Shown piece by piece: positions 26,199-32,946 of a stretch of DNA of 32,946 nt (within the stretch, counting starts at the first letter, position 1; each line of letters starts with the position of its first letter). The translations under genes and the position numbers were made by a program. The DNA lies in NCBI GenBank assembly GCA_946478975.1, contig CAMLEO010000045.1:1-32946 (forward strand). The letters run 5' to 3'. The notes below the pieces were generated by a model that was given only the letters and a program-made list of their open reading frames with translations, had not been told where the DNA came from and did no database searches. The DNA is from an uncultured Steroidobacter sp. (GTDB taxonomy: Bacteria; Pseudomonadota; Gammaproteobacteria; Steroidobacterales; Steroidobacteraceae).

Positions 26199-27730
26199 TA
26201 CGGCGCGCTCCGCGACGGCAACAACGCCTTGAACCGTCGCAGCTCGAGCAAGCGATAACCGGTGTAGCGGCCGGCCAGCAGCGACACCGAGATCACCAGC
26301 AGCAGCAGCTCGGGGAACACGAAAATGATGTGCTCCAGCCAGACGATGCCCATGACCACGTAAGCGACCGCCGCGACCAGCAGGCTGCCGACGCCTTCCT
26401 GGATGGCCTCGGACGCGCCGCGCTCCTCCCAAACGATCGACATGCGCTCGATGGTCATCGACAGGATCACCATCGGGAACAGCGCAATCGACAGGCCGGG
26501 CTGCAACTCCAGCTTCTGGCTCAGCACGCTGATGCCGGCCATCAACATCACCACCACGGTGAGCACGGTCGTCAAACGCGGCACCAGCAGCAGTCGCAAC
26601 TTCTCCAGGTAGAAACGAATCAGCAGGCCCAGCGAAACGATGATCGCAAACAGCACCAGGCCCCACAGCAGGCGGGTTTCGCGAAACGCCAGCGCCACCA
26701 GCACCGGCATGAAGGTGCCGAACGTCTTCACGCCGATGAAGTTACGCAACAACATGATCACCAGCGCACCGATCGGGATCATCATCAGCACCGCGTACAC
26801 CGCTTGAGTCGCGATCGGCAGTGCGAACAGCGAGAAGTCGATGGCGTGCGACTCGGTGAGCTCGGCGCGACGCTCGGCGACCACCATGGAATCGAGCAGG
26901 TTTTGCTGAACCGCCAATGTCACATCGAGATTGGCGCCGCCTTCCAGCGATGCGACCGGATCGTCGCCGCGCCACCAGATCAGAAAATCGGGCGGCAATC
27001 CCTGCTCCAAGGTCTTGGGATCGAAATACAACCATTGCACGCCGTCGTGCACTTCCAGCAACTCCTGGGACTGCACCGGACCGGCCTTGTGGCGCAACGG
27101 CACGCCGTGAGCAACGCGTGCCGGAATCTGTGCTCCGGCCAGGAAGATGGTTGCAAGTTTGGCCGCGTCCGCCGGCGAGCTGCCCCGGCCCATGAACGCC
27201 CTGACATAGGTATCGCGCTCGCCGTGATTGATGTGACGAAGCAGCTCGGTCGTGAAGCTCGCCACATCGGCAGACTGCCGACGCACTTCTGTGATCAATC
27301 CTTCCATCGCCGCGCGCGCGGGCTCATCGAGCTCCGGCGGTTCCGGAAACGGCGGCGTCGTATCCTCGGCGATGCGAGTCTCATCGCGATACACCTGCGC
27401 CCGGTAATAAAGCGTCTGTGAGCCGGTGGCCTGGCGCAGCGTCCATTGCGACTCGCGCCCGTCCGGGCCGTTGCGAATGGCGTGGCCGAAGCCGCGCGAA
27501 ATGAAATTCTCATCCAGGATGGAATAACCGGGCGTCAGCGTCGGAATGCGCAACGTCGCCTTCACCGCTGCCGGGCCCGCATCGAAACGCAGCGCCGCCT
27601 CCACCGTCCACACCCGCGTCTGCTCCTGCGGCTGCAGCGGAAAGCCCAGCACCTGCGACTTGTACGCGAACAGCGCCAAGCCGATCAGCGCCAGCACCGC
27701 TGACAGCACGTAGATGTGACGGTTGTTCAT
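26198..27730 (-). CDS. Inactive transglutaminase-like protein with 7TM C-terminal domain
   Basis: The 510-residue membrane protein has an N-terminal helix (about 7-24) and a periplasmic region to about 300 with a transglutaminase-like fold. The family sequence around GRGSSPADAAKLATIFLAGAQIPARVAHGV lacks the catalytic cysteine expected before the helix. Seven predicted helices follow (about 305-500), including the GVKTFGTFMPVLVALAF motif typical of the 7TM_transglut domain. It probably senses or scaffolds periplasmic events rather than crosslinking (inference). Its start overlaps the acyl-CoA dehydrogenase stop by ATGA and its stop overlaps the ATP-grasp gene, so the two later proteins likely act together. 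Confidence 0.9.
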   Translation of the reverse strand: MNNRHIYVLSAVLALIGLALFAYKSQVLGFPLQPQEQTRVWTVEAALRFDAGPAAVKATLRIPTLTPGYSILDENFISRGFGHAIRNGPDGRESQWTLRQATGSQTLYYRAQVYRDETRIAEDTTPPFPEPPELDEPARAAMEGLITEVRRQSADVASFTTELLRHINHGERDTYVRAFMGRGSSPADAAKLATIFLAGAQIPARVAHGVPLRHKAGPVQSQELLEVHDGVQWLYFDPKTLEQGLPPDFLIWWRGDDPVASLEGGANLDVTLAVQQNLLDSMVVAERRAELTESHAIDFSLFALPIATQAVYAVLMMIPIGALVIMLLRNFIGVKTFGTFMPVLVALAFRETRLLWGLVLFAIIVSLGLLIRFYLEKLRLLLVPRLTTVLTVVVMLMAGISVLSQKLELQPGLSIALFPMVILSMTIERMSIVWEERGASEAIQEGVGSLLVAAVAYVVMGIVWLEHIIFVFPELLLLVISVSLLAGRYTGYRLLELRRFKALLPSRSAP

Positions 27731-29412
27731 TCGATCAGGCGGGCGGAATCTTCGCTGTTGATATCGGTAAGCAAATCGATCGGCGCGGCCGCGAACCGAC
27801 GCACCGCCGCCAGGTGCGTGTCCTGGGGAGAAGCGTCGGCCACCAAGTCTATAACCTGGGCAGCGTGCTCGATCAGCAGGGACAATTCCAGTGCGCGACC
27901 CATCGTCATGGCGATACGCCGGGCATGCGCCTGCAACCTTCGCGGGTCGTCATTGTTACTCAACCATGCAAACACGTGTTCGATCGCAGCCGACGCCTGC
28001 AGGCTGGCCGCTGCCAGGCGCTCATCGCCTTTGGCAGGGCTGATAGCCTGCTCGATGCGCGCACGCAATGCCGGCAATCCGGCGCTCAATTCGCCACGGA
28101 GCACGGTATCCAGCGCCAGCACATTGGTGGTCCCTTCCCAAATCGGCAGCACCTGCGCATCCCGCAGCAGTGCCGGCAGACCGGTATCCTCTACATAACC
28201 GGCGCCGCCAAATGCTTCTATGCATTCGCTCACAACGGCGACAGCCTGCTTGGCAGTCAGCAGCTTCGCGATCGGCGTAATCACCCTCAGCAAAGCGCGT
28301 TGTGACTCGTCGAGCTCGCCGGCTTCCTGCCGGCCCAGCAGTTCGACCAGCTCGAACGCCAGCAGGAACGCACCTCGCGTCTCGGCTTCCAGCCCTGCCA
28401 ATGTATCCACATGCAATGGCAGCTCCTGAAGCCGGGCGCCGAAGGCGCTGCGCTGATGCGCATATGAACGAGCCAACGCCACCGCCCTGCGCATGAAGCT
28501 CACCGATGTCACGCTATTCCAGGCGCGGGTGACGGTGAGCATGGGCTCGATGTTTCGAGTGCCGTGACGCGTGTCGCCGACCAGCTCCGCTCTCGCGCCA
28601 TCGAGCGTCAGCTCTGCCGTCGGCACTTTGCGCGTGCCGAGTTTGTCTTTCAGACGCTCGACTCGAATGCCATTCAAACCGCCGTCCGCATCGTGAGTTT
28701 CGACATAAAACATGGCGAGGCCGGAACCGCCAGGGCCATTGCCTTCCGGCCGCGCCAACGTCAGCGCCATTTGCGAGGTGATGGCCGATGTGAACCACTT
28801 TTTGCCATACAACCGCCATTGGCCGGAGTCATCGCGAACGGCGCGCGTGAGCGAGGCACCCACATCGGATCCGCCGGTCGATTCCGTCATCCACTGCCCG
28901 CTGGTCCAGGCTTGAGCAGGATTGCGACTCGTCAGCCGAGGTACGGCGCGTTCGATCAATCGTTGATTGCCGGAAACGGTGAGTGTGCGTGCGGCACCAT
29001 CGGTCATCGCCAGCGGACAGGTATAAACATCCGACGATGCGTGGAACAGGTAGACGGCCGCGAACTGATGAATGCGCGAGAAGCGCCCGTGCTTGCGTTC
29101 GTAGGGAATCGCGATCAATCCGCTGCTCGCCGCGATGTCCGCGGCCCGCCGCCACAGCGGCGACACTTCGATCTTATCGATGCGATTGCCCCACGCATCC
29201 CACTGCGTCAGGGTGGGCTCGTTGAGCCGATCTTTCAGCTGCAGCTGATACAACTCACCGCCTGCCAGGGCGCCGAGGTCGGACAACTCCGCCTCGATCT
29301 GCGCCAGCACCGGCGCCGGCAACTTGCGGCGCAGATAACTTTGCAGGAAGGCGTCGTCGCTAAACTGGTTTCCCAGCACCGGCGGGGTTTGGATGAAGAG
29401 CGTGCTGTGCAT
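27727..29412 (-). CDS. AidB-like acyl-CoA dehydrogenase family protein
   Basis: The 561-residue flavoprotein resembles E. coli AidB in order and motifs: LYQLQLKDRLNEPTLTQWD near the start, MTESTGGSDVGASLTRA, GKKWFTSAITSQMALTLARP, ERLKDKLGTRKVPTAEL and the C-terminal FGGAGYVEDTGLPALLRDAQ and IWEGTTNVLALD. AidB binds FAD and DNA and is linked to alkylation responses, but relatives may simply oxidise acyl-CoAs; the specific role is unclear. The ATG at 29412 is preceded by an AAGGGGGG ribosome site. It lies 25 bp after the ubiquinone hydroxylase gene and overlaps the next gene, an unusual placement for this family. Confidence 0.88.
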   Translation of the reverse strand: MHSTLFIQTPPVLGNQFSDDAFLQSYLRRKLPAPVLAQIEAELSDLGALAGGELYQLQLKDRLNEPTLTQWDAWGNRIDKIEVSPLWRRAADIAASSGLIAIPYERKHGRFSRIHQFAAVYLFHASSDVYTCPLAMTDGAARTLTVSGNQRLIERAVPRLTSRNPAQAWTSGQWMTESTGGSDVGASLTRAVRDDSGQWRLYGKKWFTSAITSQMALTLARPEGNGPGGSGLAMFYVETHDADGGLNGIRVERLKDKLGTRKVPTAELTLDGARAELVGDTRHGTRNIEPMLTVTRAWNSVTSVSFMRRAVALARSYAHQRSAFGARLQELPLHVDTLAGLEAETRGAFLLAFELVELLGRQEAGELDESQRALLRVITPIAKLLTAKQAVAVVSECIEAFGGAGYVEDTGLPALLRDAQVLPIWEGTTNVLALDTVLRGELSAGLPALRARIEQAISPAKGDERLAAASLQASAAIEHVFAWLSNNDDPRRLQAHARRIAMTMGRALELSLLIEHAAQVIDLVADASPQDTHLAAVRRFAAAPIDLLTDINSEDSARLIE

Positions 29413-29437
29413 CCCCGTCCCCCCTTTCCGATCTGAC

Positions 29438-30694
29438 TTATCGTTGTGCGCGAACGAGGGCCGGTGCGTCGCCTCGCACCCCCATGGCGCGCCCCATCAA
29501 GAAACGTTTGGCGAGCGTGCTGCCGTCGACCGCGCTCAAGCCGATGCGCCTGGCCCAGCCGAGCAGTGAGTCCCGGCTGCCGAACAGTTTGTTCAAGCCG
29601 TCGACCAGCCCCAGCGCGAGCGCATTCTCGCTCTTTCGCCAACGTTCGTAACGACGCAGGATGCGCCGCTCGCCCAACACTTCGGGACGCACGCCTCGCT
29701 GCAACTCGTTCGACAACACTTCGAGCAAAGCCGCGCAGTCGAGGAAACCGAGATTCACGCCCTGGCCGGCCAATGGATGAATGGCATGGGCGGCATCTCC
29801 CACCAGAACAAATCTTTCCCGGCAGTAATTTTTGGCGTGCGCCAGTCGCAGCGGGAATTGTCCGCGCGGTCCCTCGATCTCAACCGTGCCCAAGACTCCA
29901 TCGAGAGCGGCACTCAGCTGTGCAGCGACCTGCTCGGGCGATTCCGCGACCAAACGTTCGGCATGCTCGGGCGTCGTGCTCCAGACAATCGAGCTGCGGC
30001 CGTCGGCGAGCGGCAGGAATGCAATCGGACCGGCAGGCAGAAAACGCTGCCAGGCAGTGCGCTGATGCGGATGTTGAGTGCGCACGTGAGTCACGAACGC
30101 GCGCTGGTCGTAATCCCAACCTTCCGTCTCGATCCCCGCGAGCTTGCGGCTCACCGAGCCCGAGCCATCGGAACCGATGATCAACCCGGCTTCGATGCGC
30201 CGACCGTCGCTCAAGATCGCAGTCGCATGCTCGTCTTCAAATTCCAGGCCCGCGAGCTCGCCTCTGAGCAGCGTCACGCGATTCCGAAACGCGGGCGAAT
30301 CGTAGATCGCCCACAGCACGCGACGGTTCTCGACGATGTGACCGAGATTCGGCTCGCCGGACTCGCCGGCGGAAAAATGAATCGAGCCAGCGCCGCGAGC
30401 TTTGCCCTGCGCATCCCAAACGACCATGTCCTCGTAACTGGACAGATGCCGGGGCGCGATCAGCGGCCACGCACCGATCTCAGTCAGAATTCTTTCCGAA
30501 GCGCGCGAGATTGCGGACACCCGCAGATCGACATCGCCTGCTGCATCCGGAGGCGGCATGCTGGGCGGCTGCGCTTCCAGTACGGCAATGCGCAGATCGC
30601 CAAAGTAACGATTGGTTGCAGCCAGCGCAGCGACGCAGGCTCCGACCATGCCGCCGCCGATCACCAGGATGTGAAATCCTGTTTTCATGTTCAT
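29438..30694 (-). CDS. FAD-dependent ubiquinone biosynthesis hydroxylase, UbiH/UbiI family
   Basis: The 418-residue flavin monooxygenase has the N-terminal dinucleotide motif ILVIGGGMVGA, the middle GSDGSGSVSRKLAG segment and the C-terminal FAD motif GDAAHAIHPLAGQGVNLGFLD that defines the UbiH/COQ6 family. From its place directly after ubiH it is probably the C5 hydroxylase UbiI (VisC), though UbiF or UbiL specificity cannot be excluded. The ATG at 30694 overlaps the ubiH stop as ATGA; MKTGF at 30688 is an alternative start. Confidence 0.9.
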   Translation of the reverse strand: MNMKTGFHILVIGGGMVGACVAALAATNRYFGDLRIAVLEAQPPSMPPPDAAGDVDLRVSAISRASERILTEIGAWPLIAPRHLSSYEDMVVWDAQGKARGAGSIHFSAGESGEPNLGHIVENRRVLWAIYDSPAFRNRVTLLRGELAGLEFEDEHATAILSDGRRIEAGLIIGSDGSGSVSRKLAGIETEGWDYDQRAFVTHVRTQHPHQRTAWQRFLPAGPIAFLPLADGRSSIVWSTTPEHAERLVAESPEQVAAQLSAALDGVLGTVEIEGPRGQFPLRLAHAKNYCRERFVLVGDAAHAIHPLAGQGVNLGFLDCAALLEVLSNELQRGVRPEVLGERRILRRYERWRKSENALALGLVDGLNKLFGSRDSLLGWARRIGLSAVDGSTLAKRFLMGRAMGVRGDAPALVRAQR

Positions 30695-31953
30695 CGCTCC
30701 AGCCGGGCGCCCCGCGCCAGGCGAGGCACACGACCCGCCGCGCCCAATGAAAGCTGCGACAGCGCATCCTTCGCCGAAGGCATCAAGTCGAACGCGAGCA
30801 TGCCGACGTTGCGTAACAGCTTCAGCGGCCCGAGCGGCTGCGAGAACAATCGCACCAGCCCGTCGGTGAATCTCACGATGTTGCCTCGGTCGGCGGCGCG
30901 CCACTCGCGATATTTCTGCAGCCACATACCGTCGCCGGCATCGAAAGCGTCACCGGCCTGTGCACGGCCGTCGGCCAGCACTTCAGCCAGGCTCACTGCG
31001 TCTCGCAGACCGAGATTGAATCCCTGACCCGCGATGGGATGCAGCGTCTGCGCGGCGTTGCCGACAATCGCCAATCGGTCCGCAACGTATTCATCCGAAC
31101 GCGTGAGGGCCAGCGGATAGAGCTGCCGGCTGCCGATGCGACTGAAGCGGCCGAGCCGAAATCCGAATGCATCCTGCAGGCGTGCCAGAAAAGCTTCGTC
31201 GCTCAGCTGTGCGACTTCGTTGGCGAGCTCGGGTTTCAGCGTCCATACCAGTCCGCAGCGACCTTCCGTGAGCGGCAGCAACGCGATCGGACCCGACGGC
31301 GTGAAGCGCTCGTAGGCGACGTGATTGTGAAAGTGCTGGGAGAAAACGTTGCTGACCAGCGCGACCTGCTCGTAGTCCCAGCTGCTCGAACCGATGCCAG
31401 CCGATTGTCGTAACGTGGAACGCGCGCCATCCGCCGCCACCGCGAGCTTGGCTTCGACGATGCGGGTTGCGCCGTCGATCTCGCACTCCAGCCGCTGCAC
31501 GTCGTGTTGCAAATTCATCGCCCGAACTTTGGCGGGCGCCAGCACGGTGATGGCGGACTCCTCGCTCAAACGACGCCACAGCGCCGCACCCATCACGCGA
31601 TTCACGACCACGAAGCCGAGCGCGTTCAGGCCCTGCTCCTTCGCGTCGATGCGCGCGAAGCCAAAGCGGCCTTGATCGGAAACATGAATGCGACGAATCG
31701 GCGTGGCCTCGCGCTCCATCAGCGACCACACACCGAGCTGCTCGAAAATGCGTCGACTGCCATTCGACAGCGCGGTGCTGCGTTCGTCGAAGCTCGGCTG
31801 CTCGGCGGCACCGAACGGCGTCGCTTCGATCAGCGCGATCTTCAGCTGCAGTTTCGCCAACGCGAGCGCGAGACTGGCGCCGACCAATCCGCCGCCTGAG
31901 ATCGCAACATCGACGCGCAAGCCGTCGGTGTCGGTGGCAATGACAGTGCTCAT
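30691..31953 (-). CDS. ubiH: Ubiquinone biosynthesis FAD hydroxylase UbiH
   Basis: Hydroxylates the octaprenyl-phenol ring at C6 during ubiquinone synthesis. The 420-residue protein has the N-terminal motif VAISGGGLVGASLALAL, FDERSTALSNGSRRIFEQLGVW (the DERS stretch is typical of UbiH) and the characteristic GNAAQTLHPIAGQGFNLGLRD. It is sandwiched between pepP and a second hydroxylase with ATGA overlaps on both sides, the classical gammaproteobacterial pepP-ubiH-ubiI order. Confidence 0.94.
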   Translation of the reverse strand: MSTVIATDTDGLRVDVAISGGGLVGASLALALAKLQLKIALIEATPFGAAEQPSFDERSTALSNGSRRIFEQLGVWSLMEREATPIRRIHVSDQGRFGFARIDAKEQGLNALGFVVVNRVMGAALWRRLSEESAITVLAPAKVRAMNLQHDVQRLECEIDGATRIVEAKLAVAADGARSTLRQSAGIGSSSWDYEQVALVSNVFSQHFHNHVAYERFTPSGPIALLPLTEGRCGLVWTLKPELANEVAQLSDEAFLARLQDAFGFRLGRFSRIGSRQLYPLALTRSDEYVADRLAIVGNAAQTLHPIAGQGFNLGLRDAVSLAEVLADGRAQAGDAFDAGDGMWLQKYREWRAADRGNIVRFTDGLVRLFSQPLGPLKLLRNVGMLAFDLMPSAKDALSQLSLGAAGRVPRLARGARLER

Positions 31954-32946
31954 GCGTTCATCAGCTTTTCGATATCGTCGACCTGCTTGACCAGCGCGGC
32001 GGTCAGCACCTCGTTGCCATCCTTGGTAACAGCAACGTCATCCTCGATGCGCACGCCGATATTCCACCAGCGCTTGTGCACGCCCTTGCTGCCGGCCGGA
32101 ATATAGATGCCCGGCTCCACCGTCATCACCATGCCGGGTTCGAGCACGCGCCATTGATCGCCGATGCGATAGTCGCCCACGTCGTGCACGTCCATGCCCA
32201 GCCAGTGACCGGTCCGGTGCATGAAGAAACGTCGGTACGCACCTTCTTTGATCAGATTCGGCACTTTGCCCTTGAGCAGGCCGAGTTTCACCAGCCCCTG
32301 GGTAATCGCCTTCACTGCCGCATCATGCGGCTCGTTCCAATGATTGCCTGGCTTGGTCTTCTCGATCGCCGCGTACTGCGCATCGAGCACGACCTCGTAC
32401 ACCGCGCGTTGTTCCGGCGTGAAGCGGCCGCCGACCGGAAACGTCCGTGTGATGTCGGACGCGTACAGGTCGTATTCACAACCGGCATCGATCAACAGCA
32501 GGTCGCCGTCGCGCAGCTCTTCCGAATTCTCGTGATAGTGCAGGATGCAGGTGTTGGCGCCGCCGCCGACGATGGGGTGATAGGAAATGTCGGCGTTATT
32601 GAGACGAAACTCGTGCAGCAGCTCCGCCATCACCTCGTATTCCTTGCGCCCCGGCCTCGCGAATTTCATCGCGCGCTGGTGCGCAGAGCAGGCGATTCGC
32701 GCCGACTCGCGCATCGAATCGATCTCCGGTCGCGACTTGAACAAGCGCATGTCGTGCAGCAGGTGATCGAGCGCGACGAATTCCTGGGGCGGCTGCACGC
32801 CGCTGCGTGCTTGCGATTTCAACTCGTTGACCCAGCCGACCACGCGATGATCGAACTCCTGGTGCAGGCCCATCGTGTAATAGACGCGCGAGCAGTTCTC
32901 CATCAGTCCCGGAAGGATGTCGTCGATGTCGTTGATGGGGAACGCA
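31950..32946 (-). CDS. pepP: Xaa-Pro aminopeptidase (partial, 5' end outside window)
   Basis: Dimetal aminopeptidase P that removes an N-terminal residue before proline. The reading frame stays open to the window edge, with AFPINDIDDILPGL upstream of the first internal Met, so the N-terminal domain is cut off. The pita-bread metalloprotease domain is complete. It has metal-ligand motifs LLIDAGCEYDLYASDITRTF (two Asp), HRTGHWLGMDVHDVGDY (His), TVEPGIYIP (Glu) and VRIEDDVAVT (Glu). Its stop overlaps the ubiH start by ATGA. Confidence 0.96.
   Translation of the reverse strand, partial: AFPINDIDDILPGLMENCSRVYYTMGLHQEFDHRVVGWVNELKSQARSGVQPPQEFVALDHLLHDMRLFKSRPEIDSMRESARIACSAHQRAMKFARPGRKEYEVMAELLHEFRLNNADISYHPIVGGGANTCILHYHENSEELRDGDLLLIDAGCEYDLYASDITRTFPVGGRFTPEQRAVYEVVLDAQYAAIEKTKPGNHWNEPHDAAVKAITQGLVKLGLLKGKVPNLIKEGAYRRFFMHRTGHWLGMDVHDVGDYRIGDQWRVLEPGMVMTVEPGIYIPAGSKGVHKRWWNIGVRIEDDVAVTKDGNEVLTAALVKQVDDIEKLMNA

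Noticed and set aside
26199..26666. N-terminal extension of the ATP-grasp frame to 26666
   Set aside because: It runs through the transglutaminase-like gene in another frame, while MFGRYGGLAKEG at 26198 is the family's usual start.
30695..30925. N-terminal extension of the UbiI-like frame
   Set aside because: It overlaps ubiH by 230 bases; the FAD motif starts just after MNMKTG and the ATGA overlap supports 30694.

Overview
This is a G+C-rich, gene-dense stretch of bacterial chromosome that reads as core genome. There are no insertion sequences, integrases, tRNA or rRNA genes, CRISPR arrays or phage genes. The gene content points to a gammaproteobacterium outside the enteric group, perhaps near the Xanthomonadales, Nevskiales or Steroidobacter lineages; this placement is inference. 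Supporting it are a pepP-ubiH-ubiI-like ubiquinone block, Lgt, MurJ and DgkA envelope functions, and a long-form IspG. A split two-subunit glycine decarboxylase and a long Sua5-type enzyme differ from the enteric pattern.

Layout. 1-4218 (minus): rlmI, lgt, thyA, a SET-domain methyltransferase, folA and a partial YkgJ-type cysteine-cluster gene. 4237-6321 (plus): a DUF255/YyaL thioredoxin-fold protein. 6318-6728 (minus): a TfoX N-terminal domain protein with a dyad at its likely promoter. 6865-9567 (minus): an overlapping operon of an ornithine decarboxylase-like PLP enzyme, a ComB-like phosphatase, a DUF486 membrane protein and a HIT protein, preceded by a leader with a possible Arg-rich 17-residue ORF. 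9921-13083 (plus): a Ycf46-like AAA+ ATPase and murJ. 13094-14140 (minus): sua5. 14164-17022 (minus): a large exported double-HtrA protein resembling fungal Nma111 and plant Deg7. 17176-21935 (minus): gcvT-gcvH-gcvPA-gcvPB-dgkA behind a tandem glycine riboswitch at 21989-22214. 22256-23823 (plus): ispG and a pterin carbinolamine dehydratase. 23964-24302 (plus): a small secreted orphan. 24358-25083 (minus): a membrane-anchored SGNH hydrolase. 25200-32946 (minus): pepP (partial), ubiH, a UbiI-like hydroxylase, an AidB-like acyl-CoA dehydrogenase, a 7TM inactive transglutaminase and an ATP-grasp ligase-like protein.

How the genes connect. Glycine cleavage makes methylenetetrahydrofolate, which ThyA uses while producing dihydrofolate that FolA recycles, so two separate loci share one-carbon metabolism. 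The glycine riboswitch would set gcv expression by glycine level. Many neighbours overlap by ATGA, TAATG or TAGTG, showing compact, translationally coupled operons.

The items most worth a second look are the inter-aptamer hairpin in the glycine riboswitch, the bacterial Nma111/Deg7-type protease, the SET protein with histone-like basic tails between thyA and folA, the possible leader peptide before the decarboxylase, and the transglutaminase-like/ATP-grasp pair with no retropepsin-like partner in view.
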